From the NCBI GenBank assembly GCA_023245415.1, contig JAHFKJ010000008.1:1-53460 (forward strand): 53,460 nucleotides of DNA, written 5' to 3'. This document shows, piece by piece, positions 9,312 through 16,924 of the stretch. This stretch comes from Candidatus Gottesmanbacteria bacterium (GTDB lineage: Bacteria; Patescibacteriota; Microgenomatia; UBA10105). The translations under genes and the position numbers were made by a program. The notes under the pieces were generated by a model. That model was not told where the DNA came from and did not search any database. It saw nothing but the letters and a program-made list of their open reading frames with translations. Position 1 is the stretch's first letter, and the number at the start of each line of letters is the position of its first letter.

Positions 9312-10034
9312 TTATTTTCTCGCCAGAACAAAATAGTTTGTCGTGAAGTGCTCTTGTCCCTGATTCCAGATTAATCTACCTAAGAGATTAAGAAACATTA
9401 TTACACCATAACTAGGTAATTTCCAAAAAAATCTGCGGCAGGATATACTGTATAATTCAATAATTGTAAGTTGCAATAGGCTCACAGGTGCTTTAAGTAT
9501 TGGCTTGACTGAAACTCTTGAAAAATCTTTAAAAAGCAGAGTTAAACCTTCATTGGTCCAGCGATAATAATCATGAGGGGAGGGATGATACATCCAGGAT
9601 CCATGTGTTGTCAGAATCACAAATCCTCCCCTTTTAACGATTCTTTTCATTTCCGAGATGGCTTTTTCGGGTTCATAAATGTGCTCAAGCACTTGAAAGC
9701 AAACAGCTATATCAAATGTAGACTTTCTAAACGGCAGTTTTTCTGCTTTAGCCGTAATATCTGCTCCTTGTGCATCCATATCTACGCCGATGTATTTGTT
9801 AGTATATGGCGCAAATAATTTTAAATATGGTTTCTCGCCACAACCTATATCGACAACATTAAGTCTTGACTTCTTCATTTGACTATACATATAAGGAATC
9901 TTTTCTTTTAGATTCTTAACCATTCCGAAATGGTGTAAATAATCATGTTGAAAAATACTGGGTTTAAGACCATTACGTCTATTTTTCCAAAATTTATCTT
10001 CCGCCTGTATCAGGAATTTACGTATTGCATTCAT
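9312..10034 (-). CDS. Class I SAM-dependent methyltransferase (Methyltransf_11 type)
   Basis: Motif I is VVDIGCGEKPYL, followed by YIGVDMD and the post-motif FDIAVCFQVLEHIYEPEKA, a standard small-molecule methyltransferase fold. The context suggests methylation of a sugar or glycan end group. Start choice: an in-frame TTG at 10070 would overlap the upstream GT4 gene by 22 nt; ATG 10034 lies 14 nt after that gene's stop and is preferred, giving 240 aa. Neither start has a clear Shine-Dalgarno. The hydrophobic stretch near residues 190-220 may be a membrane-contact helix. Confidence 0.82.
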   Translation of the reverse strand: MNAIRKFLIQAEDKFWKNRRNGLKPSIFQHDYLHHFGMVKNLKEKIPYMYSQMKKSRLNVVDIGCGEKPYLKLFAPYTNKYIGVDMDAQGADITAKAEKLPFRKSTFDIAVCFQVLEHIYEPEKAISEMKRIVKRGGFVILTTHGSWMYHPSPHDYYRWTNEGLTLLFKDFSRVSVKPILKAPVSLLQLTIIELYSISCRRFFWKLPSYGVIMFLNLLGRLIWNQGQEHFTTNYFVLARK

Positions 10035-10048
10035 AAAAAGCAGTAATT

Positions 10049-11233
10049 TTAGTTTGTGATCGTATTCCAAATTCTAGCTATTTTTTGGGCAATTAACCGC
10101 GTGTCAAATTTTGTTTCTACGCGTCTTCGATTCATTTTACCGATATGAGATCTGAGCTTAGGTTGCAATAAAAATTGCAGAATTTGTTCGACAAGTTCAT
10201 GAAAGTTTTGGGGAATTACATATCTTCCACTTGATCCCAAAACTTCCTTAATCGCCGCGTTCTGGCTCGCAATGATGGGTAAACCTGTCGACATAGCTTG
10301 AATTAAAACAGTGCCATATTGATCGTTCCAGAAAGGAGTCGGAATACTAGGCAGAATAAATAAATCTGCTATCCGAAAAATTTCAGGCATTTCGTAGAAA
10401 TCACGAGATCCGTAAAGGATAATTATTTGATCCAAGTGCAGATCGCATATCAATTTGCCAAGTTGTTCCTTTTCTGGACCCTCTCCAATCCAAAGGAAGC
10501 GGATTGTTTTTGGTAAAGTCGCATTCCTGGTATATTTGTTAATCCAGTGGGCTGCTCTGAGCAAATCATACCAGCCTTTTTCCCAAACTAATCGTCCCGC
10601 ACTTAAAATAATAAAATCGTTTTCTCTAAAACCAATTTTACTGCGCTTGAAGCGACGTTGACTAAGATCCGACGTAGCCTGGACAAAAAATTGAGTATCG
10701 ATTGCCGCTCCAACCACGCTTATTTTTTTAAAGTCAACTCCTTCTGCTACTAACGAATTGTATGATGACTGGGTAGAAACTATAAAATGATCCGTATATT
10801 TGATTACCTCAGCTTTTAACCTATCGCGGGCGGCATAAAATGGGGGCAGCAGCGGAATATTTTCGTAAACATTAAGTGTCACTTTTGAAACTAAACCTTT
10901 GCGTTTAGCTCGAACTGCCTGCAAACTATATGCACTTGTGAGCTCTGCCGCGTGTACGATGTCGAATCCAGAAATAATTTTTTCAAATCCTTGGAGATAT
11001 TGTGGATCTCCAAAGTATTTATAGAGGAATTTAATACCGAAAGGCACAAGACCAACAGACTGACCTATACAAGGTAATTTCGTAACTGCAAAATTTATCT
11101 TCGACAAAGCATATAAGTTTCGGGTTGACCCGATGGCCAGTAAATTAAATTGTTCGCGGAGAGGTTCGTAATTTTGCATTTCCCATGGATTGAGTGAAGG
11201 TCCTCGTACAATAGCCACTTTTATTTTTTTCAT
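10049..11233 (-). CDS. GT4-family glycosyltransferase, first gene of the minus-strand glycan operon
   Basis: A 394-aa GT-B-fold enzyme. The C-terminal domain carries SAGRLVWEKGW, FLWIGEGPEKEQL, the DLFILPSIPTPFW loop and the donor-site region QYGTVLIQAMSTGLPIIAS, all typical of GT4. The first residue is ATG 11233. It is separated by only 29 nt from the divergent gene at 11263, and its -10 overlaps the plus-strand -10. It leads a seven-to-eight gene operon ending at 3203. Confidence 0.87.
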   Translation of the reverse strand: MKKIKVAIVRGPSLNPWEMQNYEPLREQFNLLAIGSTRNLYALSKINFAVTKLPCIGQSVGLVPFGIKFLYKYFGDPQYLQGFEKIISGFDIVHAAELTSAYSLQAVRAKRKGLVSKVTLNVYENIPLLPPFYAARDRLKAEVIKYTDHFIVSTQSSYNSLVAEGVDFKKISVVGAAIDTQFFVQATSDLSQRRFKRSKIGFRENDFIILSAGRLVWEKGWYDLLRAAHWINKYTRNATLPKTIRFLWIGEGPEKEQLGKLICDLHLDQIIILYGSRDFYEMPEIFRIADLFILPSIPTPFWNDQYGTVLIQAMSTGLPIIASQNAAIKEVLGSSGRYVIPQNFHELVEQILQFLLQPKLRSHIGKMNRRRVETKFDTRLIAQKIARIWNTITN

Positions 11234-11247
11234 AAAATAACCTTGCT

Positions 11248-11255
11248 AGTATAAT
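11248..11255. promoter_or_regulatory. Overlapping divergent -10 boxes (bidirectional promoter)
   Basis: AGTATAAT reads TATAAT (11250-11255) on the plus strand and TATACT (11253-11248) on the minus strand. The plus start is predicted at 11262, one base before the ATG at 11263 (leaderless). The minus start is predicted near 11241, 8 nt before ATG 11233. One symmetric element therefore could drive both halves of the glycan locus. Confidence 0.55.
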
Positions 11256-11262
11256 ACACCTC

Positions 11263-12777
11263 ATGCACGGCTTATCGATAATTATCGTCAACTTTGAAAC
11301 TATCAACGCAACTTCTGCCTGCATTTCCTCAATATATAATTCAAGTCTAAGGTTTGATGTTGAAGTTTGGGTCGTGGATAACGGTTCAACAGATAACAGT
11401 CCGGAAATTATTAAACGGAAATTTCCCCAAGTCAAGCTCATTGCGAACCACCACAACCTCTTTTATACGCAAGCCAATAACCAGGCACTCAAGAAAATCA
11501 AGTCTAAATACTTCCTGATACTTAATTCTGACGTTTCACTTGTAAAAAATTCACTTCAACAAATGTTCGATTTTATGGAAAAACACCCGGAGTGCGGATT
11601 GAGCGGATGTCTCCAGACCGATAAAAACGGTAAAATTCTAATTACAAGTCACCGCTCTCATCAGCCATTAACCCAAATTCTACTGTTGCCTACATTCTAT
11701 AGACTTTTCAAACATACGCCATTTATTAAGCGTTTCCTTTACGCTGATTGGGATAGGCACGACACTAGGCAGGTTGATGCCATCCCCGGCTCATTTATGT
11801 TTGGACAAACAAAGATCCTTAAAAAAATCGGTTACTTGGATGAAAGCATGCTGCTTTTTTACTCCGATGCAGACCTGTGCGAAAGAATTAGGAAAAACGG
11901 TTATTGCATTTTTCACAATGGCCAGGTCACCGTAACTCATGAAGTTTCTACAACCTTAACCAATTTTTCGCGCCATTACATCGAACATACAGCATATCAG
12001 GACATGGTAAGGTATTACCATAAACATTTAGGCAGAACCTGGGGAGCAATAATATTTATCTTTACTCGAATCGCAATCCTTACTGACATCACTTACCTGA
12101 TTAAGTACTTCCAATTTTCATGCAGCAGAATTTATTGCGCATATGAGACATGGCGCGATTATTACAAATTAATTAAGCTATTTCCAAAATTTAGGCAGCT
12201 TGAAAAATTAAACCGTAAAAACTACCAACGGCTTAAACGTCAATATTTAGATTACACTGCAAATATTTCATTAGACTATATGGCAATTTCCCTTGAGACG
12301 GCAGTATATCTTCTATCGCTATGCCAGATTTTACAGCCTAAAAAAATAGCTGATTTAGGGTCCGGCTTCAGTTCTTACGTATTTAATGCTTACAAAGAAG
12401 AATCAGGCCATCACGTCGAAATTCTGTCAGTGGATGATGATGCTAAATGGCTCAAAAAAACCCGGGATTGGTTGAATAATCAACATATCGAATCTGCGCG
12501 ACTTATTTCATGGAATGAATTTTATCGCAGGTCCAGAGTCGATTTTGACCTGATATTCCATGACCTGGGAAATATGGACACCCGGATCCAGACTTTGCCA
12601 AAAATTTTGTCTTTAATCCGCTTCAGCGGTTTTGTGGTACTGGACGATTTACAGTTTCCCGACTATAACTCCAGCGTACGGAAAATCGTTAAAACATCAG
12701 GATTTCAATTATTATCGCTGAGAAAAATAACCAAAGACATTTTCGGCAGGTATGCAAGCCTAGTCCACTACCTCTAA
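11263..12777 (+). CDS. GT2 glycosyltransferase fused to a SAM-methyltransferase-like domain
   Basis: A 504-aa two-domain protein. Residues 1 to about 290 are a rhamnosyltransferase-like GT2 enzyme (SIIIVNFETINATSACI; VVDNGSTDNSPEII; FYSDADLCERIRKNGY). After a helical linker (about 290-330) the C-terminal part has a Rossmann methyltransferase pattern: KIADLGSGFSSYVF (motif I), ILSVDDDAKWL (acidic residue for the SAM ribose) and DLIFHDLGN, ending VVLDDLQFPDY. It resembles class I O-methyltransferases of the Methyltransf_24 type. The fusion would couple sugar addition to end-capping methylation. Domain calls are by motif; activity of the second domain is inferred. Confidence 0.8.
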   Translation: MHGLSIIIVNFETINATSACISSIYNSSLRFDVEVWVVDNGSTDNSPEIIKRKFPQVKLIANHHNLFYTQANNQALKKIKSKYFLILNSDVSLVKNSLQQMFDFMEKHPECGLSGCLQTDKNGKILITSHRSHQPLTQILLLPTFYRLFKHTPFIKRFLYADWDRHDTRQVDAIPGSFMFGQTKILKKIGYLDESMLLFYSDADLCERIRKNGYCIFHNGQVTVTHEVSTTLTNFSRHYIEHTAYQDMVRYYHKHLGRTWGAIIFIFTRIAILTDITYLIKYFQFSCSRIYCAYETWRDYYKLIKLFPKFRQLEKLNRKNYQRLKRQYLDYTANISLDYMAISLETAVYLLSLCQILQPKKIADLGSGFSSYVFNAYKEESGHHVEILSVDDDAKWLKKTRDWLNNQHIESARLISWNEFYRRSRVDFDLIFHDLGNMDTRIQTLPKILSLIRFSGFVVLDDLQFPDYNSSVRKIVKTSGFQLLSLRKITKDIFGRYASLVHYL

Positions 12778-12784
12778 TCGAATA

Positions 12785-12814
12785 TTTTTTTCATATATCA
12801 ATATATGAAAAAAA
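12785..12814. terminator. Bidirectional AT-rich hairpin terminator
   Basis: A perfect 14-nt inverted repeat (TTTTTTTCATATAT / ATATATGAAAAAAA) with a 2-nt centre lies 8 nt after the stop of the fusion gene and in the convergent spacer. T-tracts on both strands fit intrinsic termination in both directions, although the stem is AT-rich. Confidence 0.5.
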
Positions 12815-12882
12815 AGAGCTACGAAATCTTGCACAAAAGTCTGCACAGATTACTGAGAATTACTGAGAAATATATTCATTGC

Positions 12883-13668
12883 TTATTTTTTCGCCTGGAC
12901 AAAATAATAAGGATAGACGCGCCGGAACAGAAAATTAGTATTTTTTTGTTTTATGCAAGTTGCGATAAACCGTTTGATGCTTCCCCAACTCAGTAGCGAA
13001 ATAATATTGAATGTTCTTTTGACATACTTTTGCGTAGGCTGTTTTTCCCAAAAAGTTTTGATGAATTTAAGGCCGTTTTTTTCGATCATTCTCTTCCACA
13101 TGTCTTCGGGCGCACCGGTGACATTTTCCAAAAATAACACTTGCCCCTTTTTTGATAAATGACGCGGTACGTCTCTATAAAACTTGTCATGAATTATCCA
13201 GTCCGGATCGATCGCTATAATGTCATTTTCATACATCTTTCGCGTACCGTCAAAATGGGGCGGATTACTGATAACCAGATCCCAAACCTCTAGATTCCCA
13301 ACAGCGGATAACCCGTCAGACAGATGGATCGTTACTCTGTCTTTTAAACTATTTTCGGTAATGGTTTTTTTACAACAGGCAATCGCATCAGGATTTATAT
13401 CCACGAGACTAAGTTTCTTGCAAAGTCCGCGGGCAAGAAGTGAGAAGCCGATAAATCCGGGACCGCAGCAGAATTCACATAAATTATCAACAGATCCATA
13501 CAGCTCTCTGACGGTATTCACAAATGCCTCTTCCCCAAAATCTAAAGCACCGCCGTCAAGTTCATGAAGGTAAAATACTGTAATGTCACTATACTTAATC
13601 GTCTTCCAACTTGTATCAGAAATTCGGGGATATTTTTTAGATTGAGTTTTTGTTTTTAAAGTGACCAT
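12883..13668 (-). CDS. PrmC/HemK-like N-methyltransferase
   Basis: A 261-aa class I methyltransferase with LCEFCCGPGFIGFSLLARG (motif I), LSLVDINPDAIACC and the N-methyltransferase signature SNPPHFDG (NPPH at about residues 133-136). NPP[FYH] is used by enzymes that methylate an amide or amino nitrogen, such as PrmC, PrmB and MTS-domain proteins. Length and order resemble MTS-domain enzymes, but the substrate is unknown. It converges on the GT2-methyltransferase fusion, and its position inside a glycan locus may mean a sugar or small-molecule target. Confidence 0.72.
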   Translation of the reverse strand: MVTLKTKTQSKKYPRISDTSWKTIKYSDITVFYLHELDGGALDFGEEAFVNTVRELYGSVDNLCEFCCGPGFIGFSLLARGLCKKLSLVDINPDAIACCKKTITENSLKDRVTIHLSDGLSAVGNLEVWDLVISNPPHFDGTRKMYENDIIAIDPDWIIHDKFYRDVPRHLSKKGQVLFLENVTGAPEDMWKRMIEKNGLKFIKTFWEKQPTQKYVKRTFNIISLLSWGSIKRFIATCIKQKNTNFLFRRVYPYYFVQAKK

Positions 13669-13833
13669 AAAATTATTTGTCTAAGCGATTTACAATCATA
13701 TATACATGGGTCCATATAAGCAAGGGATTGCAAATTGTGTTCACGAATATAATATGTAAACCCTTCTTACTGTAGTTTGCAACTTTTTCGTTAGAAAAAT
13801 GTTGCTAACTCAGTCTAGAAGGAGTTATACTCG

Positions 13834-13853
13834 CCTGCCTGCCGGCAGGCAGG
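13834..13853. repeat. 20-bp perfect palindrome
   Basis: CCTGCCTGCCGGCAGGCAGG is a perfect palindrome, far more GC-rich than its AT-rich surroundings, lying 25 nt upstream of a -10 box. It looks like a dispersed REP-like element; whether it recurs in the genome cannot be seen here. Confidence 0.6.
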
Positions 13854-13877
13854 GAACATTTACAAATGTGAAGGGTA

Positions 13878-13883
13878 TATAAT
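13878..13883 (+). promoter_or_regulatory. -10 box (TATAAT) that decides the start of the next gene
   Basis: TATAAT overlaps the upstream candidate ATG at 13882 and places the transcription start near 13890. Translation therefore most likely begins at ATG 13891 on a leaderless mRNA. Confidence 0.55.
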
Positions 13884-13890
13884 GCTTTCT

Positions 13891-14625
13891 ATGATTACGA
13901 TTTTTATTCCAGCTTACAATGAAGAACGCTATTTGGAAAATACCGTTCAGACAATTCTTCGCGCCAAAAAAACTATAAAAAATCTTCTCTTGGATATCAT
14001 CATCGTGGATGATGCTTCAATAGACTCGACACCGCAAATAATTGAAAAACTTAAGAAGCGTCATGCTTTTATTCGATCAGTTCGACATGAATATAATCAG
14101 GGTTTTGGAGCCGGCTGGAAAGATGCCATCCGACTGGCTAAATATACTAAATTTATCATCATCCCCGGAGACAACGATGCTTCCCTTGATCTTATCATCA
14201 AGCTTTTCAAATACAGAAATGAAGCTGATATGATTTTGGGCTATTATATAAACAAAGAAGGCCGCAGCAGACTGCGTAATATATTTTCCTATTTTTATCA
14301 ATTCGTATACATGATCACGTTTAATATATACCTGCTGCAGCTTAACTGTGTGGCGATATTTTCAACTCAGAAGCTCCGCAGTCTTAAACTCAAATCCAAA
14401 CGCTTCACCATTTCTGCCGAGATAAACATAAAACTTCTGCGATCCGGCGCATCATTTGCGGAAACTCCCGGATATATGGAGACAGATCTCGACAATTTCA
14501 CTCCGCTAAAACTTAAAAACATGTGGGAAGTTTTCACTACTTATCTTGCGTTAGTTTCGGAAGTATTTATTACCAGTAGAAATATTTACAATAGTAAACC
14601 GGTCCGCGTCAGATTGAGAGATTAA
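13891..14625 (+). CDS. GT2-family glycosyltransferase (DPM1-like)
   Basis: A 244-aa GT-A enzyme from ATG 13891: ITIFIPAYNEERYLE, IIIVDDASIDSTP and IIPGDNDASLD in place of a classical DXD. There is a hydrophobic stretch near residues 135-155. It resembles dolichyl/polyprenyl-phosphate mannosyltransferase-like GT2 proteins. The ATG at 13882 lies within the -10 box and is rejected. The gene ends 4 nt before the SDR gene, so the two form an operon. Substrate unknown. Confidence 0.8.
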   Translation: MITIFIPAYNEERYLENTVQTILRAKKTIKNLLLDIIIVDDASIDSTPQIIEKLKKRHAFIRSVRHEYNQGFGAGWKDAIRLAKYTKFIIIPGDNDASLDLIIKLFKYRNEADMILGYYINKEGRSRLRNIFSYFYQFVYMITFNIYLLQLNCVAIFSTQKLRSLKLKSKRFTISAEINIKLLRSGASFAETPGYMETDLDNFTPLKLKNMWEVFTTYLALVSEVFITSRNIYNSKPVRVRLRD

Positions 14626-14629
14626 ACAA

Positions 14630-15688
14630 ATGAGATGCTTAGTTACCGGCGGAGCCGGATTTATCGGCAGTCACCTAGTAGAACGGTTACTTGGTGATGG
14701 ACATACAGTCGTAGTACTGGATAATTTTTCTACCGGACGCCTCGAAAACTTAACTAGAGTGAAATACACCTCTGGGGTGGCAGGCAAGTCCGCTAGCTGG
14801 CGGACGCGCCATGACTCCCCGGATGGTGGAGTAAGCAGGATAAATCCTAATTTAACAATTCATCAAGTTAACATCTCAAACTATCGTGTTAAGCTCATTA
14901 AGTTTTTTCAAAAAATTGACTGGGTATTTCACTTAGCTGCTTTAGCTGACATTATCCCCTCAATTGAAGATCCAATCGTATATCATAAATCAAACATAGA
15001 CGGTACTGTGAATATCCTCGAAGCAAGTAGAAATGCACACGTTAAACGTTTTATTTACGCAGCCTCTTCTTCCTGTTATGGAATACCCAAAACCTATCCT
15101 ACATCGGAAACTGCTTTTATAGACCCTCAATATCCTTATGCGTTGACAAAAAACATCGGTGAACAATATGTGCTTCACTGGGGTAAAGTCTATAAATTAC
15201 CGATTGTAAGTTTGCGCTTATTTAACGTCTATGGCCCGCGCTCGCGCACAACCGGCACATATGGCGCGGTTTTTGGCGTATTTCTGGCCCAAAAATTAGC
15301 CGGCCAGCCATTTACCGTAGTTGGCGACGGTACCCAATCCCGTGATTTTACATTTGTAACTGACGTGGTTGACGCATTTCTACTTGCTGTTAAATCTACT
15401 TTAACTGATAAAATTTTAAATGTGGGTACCGGCACGCCTCAAAGCATTAACTCGCTAGTCAAATTGTTAGGTGGAGACGTAACGTATATTCCGAAAAGAC
15501 CTGGCGAGCCGGACAAAACACAAGCGGACATTTCTAAAATAAAAAAACTTCTCAACTGGAAACCACAGATAAGTTTTGCAAACGGGGTACAAATTATGTT
15601 GAAGAATATCGATTACTGGAAATCAGCTCCCCTTTGGACTTCAAAAAAAATAGAAAAAGCTACCAAAGAATGGTTTAAGTATTTATAA
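14630..15688 (+). CDS. NAD-dependent nucleotide-sugar epimerase/dehydratase (extended SDR)
   Basis: A 352-aa extended SDR: GGAGFIG (residues 7-13) binds NAD, the active-site pair is Tyr170/Lys174 in YPYALTKNIGEQY, and ASSSCYG supplies the serine. It is likely a UDP-hexose 4-epimerase-type enzyme. Odd feature: residues about 47-71 (TSGVAGKSASW and onwards to GGVSR) replace the short loop usual here. They are encoded by a GC-rich palindromic segment (14768-14841), so the gene carries an in-frame repeat insertion. All catalytic motifs remain intact, so the enzyme is probably still active. Confidence 0.85.
   Translation: MRCLVTGGAGFIGSHLVERLLGDGHTVVVLDNFSTGRLENLTRVKYTSGVAGKSASWRTRHDSPDGGVSRINPNLTIHQVNISNYRVKLIKFFQKIDWVFHLAALADIIPSIEDPIVYHKSNIDGTVNILEASRNAHVKRFIYAASSSCYGIPKTYPTSETAFIDPQYPYALTKNIGEQYVLHWGKVYKLPIVSLRLFNVYGPRSRTTGTYGAVFGVFLAQKLAGQPFTVVGDGTQSRDFTFVTDVVDAFLLAVKSTLTDKILNVGTGTPQSINSLVKLLGGDVTYIPKRPGEPDKTQADISKIKKLLNWKPQISFANGVQIMLKNIDYWKSAPLWTSKKIEKATKEWFKYL
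14768..14841. repeat. Palindromic element inserted in frame in the SDR gene
   Basis: A GC-rich block inside an AT-rich gene, centred on GTCCGCTAGCTGGCGGAC (arms GTCCGC/GCGGAC) and flanked by weaker GGGGTGGC / GCC...CCCC pairing. It adds about 25 residues in a surface loop without breaking the frame, like Rickettsia palindromic elements. The boundaries are estimates. Confidence 0.5.
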
Positions 15689-15692
15689 TGAG

Positions 15693-15721
15693 ATCTCTCT
15701 CCGCCTTGGGCGGATCGAGAT
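15693..15721. terminator. Strong hairpin between convergent genes
   Basis: Two 13-nt arms pairing at 11 positions (ATCTCTCTCCGCC / GGCGGATCGAGAT) enclose a TTG loop, 5 nt after the SDR stop. There is no U-tract, so it may be a REP-like element serving as a 3' end rather than a classical terminator. The CTCCGCC...GGCGGATC core resembles part of the repeat at 52742-52760. Confidence 0.4.
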
Positions 15722-15744
15722 GAAAGCTGTTAGCTTAGATCCGG

Positions 15745-16869
15745 TTATTTGTTAAACCTGGTATAAAATTCAATGATTGATTCTGCCACATATCGGATAT
15801 CATTAGTCTTTAAGTGTTGATGATTAGGCAGTGTCAATATCGTATCCGCTTGTTTTTCGCACACGGGGAAATCTCCCTTTTTATAACCTAAATAATGTGC
15901 AGCTTTTTGCATATGCAAGGGAATCGGATATTGAACCACGACTTCAATCCCTCGTGAAATTAAATAAGCGATTAATTCTGCTCTGTGTTGGACTTGAATC
16001 ACAAAATTGGCATATATCGAACGAGATGGCGCTGCACAAATATTTTCAGGAATATGCACTTGTGGTTCAAGCTGGCGTAAATATTTTTTATAAAGACGCG
16101 CGTTCTGTCTGCGTTTTTCAATAATATTTGCAATTCCAGGCAATAAAACGAGGGCCACAGCCGCCTGAATGGTGTGGAGCCGGCTGTTGTGCGCAAAAAA
16201 ATCCACTTCGTTTCGCGTTTTCAACCCGTGATTCCGCCACAACCTTAATTGCTTAGCCAATGCGCTATCGTTGGTCGCTATCATGCCTCCGTCTCCCCAC
16301 ACATGCAAAAGTTTCAAAGGATGAAAACTAAACGCACCAGCTATCCCAAATGAGCCCACTGGTTTATTATCGTACAACGTCAAAAACGCCTGGGCTGAGT
16401 CTTCGAGTACAAACAATTTGTGTCTTTTGGCGATTTCCTGGATCGGGTATAAATCGGCACTATTGCCAGTCAGGTGGACCGGAATAATTCCTTTTGTGCG
16501 ACTGCCTATAGCGCGTTCAATAAGATTGGGATCAATAGTATAATCATCACGCACGTCGACAAACACCGGCCGGGCTCCGGTTAAAGCTATAGCTGCAGCG
16601 GTTGCGACAAACGTATTTGGAGCAGTGATCACCTCATCTCCCGCTTTAATATCTAATGCTTTTAGCGTCAGATAGAGTGCATCAGTGCCTGTTGCTACAC
16701 CAATCGTATGTTTGACTCGAAGTAATGCAGCGCATTTTTCTTCAAATTCTTGCAATTTCTTACCCAACGTAAAGTCGCCTCTTTTTACAACTTGAGAAAT
16801 ATTGGCTAAATAGGGGCGCTGCTTTTTAAATTGTTCTTCCAGATAAACGTAGCGAATTTTCCACTTCAT
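15745..16869 (-). CDS. DegT/DnrJ/EryC1-family sugar aminotransferase (second copy type)
   Basis: A 374-aa PLP enzyme with Lys186 in FHPLKLLHVWGDGG and LEDSAQA (Asp157, Gln160). It is clearly divergent from the enzyme at 4156-5274, so it is probably for a different keto sugar rather than a recent duplicate. A single gene on the minus strand, transcribed away from the operon at 16925; a TAGGAT box at 16879-16884 on the minus strand would give a leader of about 3 nt. No acyltransferase is adjacent, so the amino group may stay free or be modified elsewhere. Confidence 0.88.
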   Translation of the reverse strand: MKWKIRYVYLEEQFKKQRPYLANISQVVKRGDFTLGKKLQEFEEKCAALLRVKHTIGVATGTDALYLTLKALDIKAGDEVITAPNTFVATAAAIALTGARPVFVDVRDDYTIDPNLIERAIGSRTKGIIPVHLTGNSADLYPIQEIAKRHKLFVLEDSAQAFLTLYDNKPVGSFGIAGAFSFHPLKLLHVWGDGGMIATNDSALAKQLRLWRNHGLKTRNEVDFFAHNSRLHTIQAAVALVLLPGIANIIEKRRQNARLYKKYLRQLEPQVHIPENICAAPSRSIYANFVIQVQHRAELIAYLISRGIEVVVQYPIPLHMQKAAHYLGYKKGDFPVCEKQADTILTLPNHQHLKTNDIRYVAESIIEFYTRFNK

Positions 16870-16908
16870 TGTTGACTATCCTACAAAACTTGCAGCTTAG
16901 AATCAACG

Positions 16909-16917
16909 TGCTATTAT
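16909..16917 (+). promoter_or_regulatory. Extended -10 promoter, leaderless start of the HldE-like operon
   Basis: TGCTATTAT (TGn + TATTAT at 16912-16917) puts the start site at about 16924, one base before the ATG. A weak -35 (TTGCAG, 16890-16895) is spaced 16 nt. Confidence 0.5.
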
Positions 16918-16924
16918 TTAACTC

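Noticed and set aside
12805-12996. 63-aa plus-strand frame in the convergent spacer
   Set aside because: It starts inside the terminator hairpin and overlaps the methyltransferase gene in antisense; no start signal.
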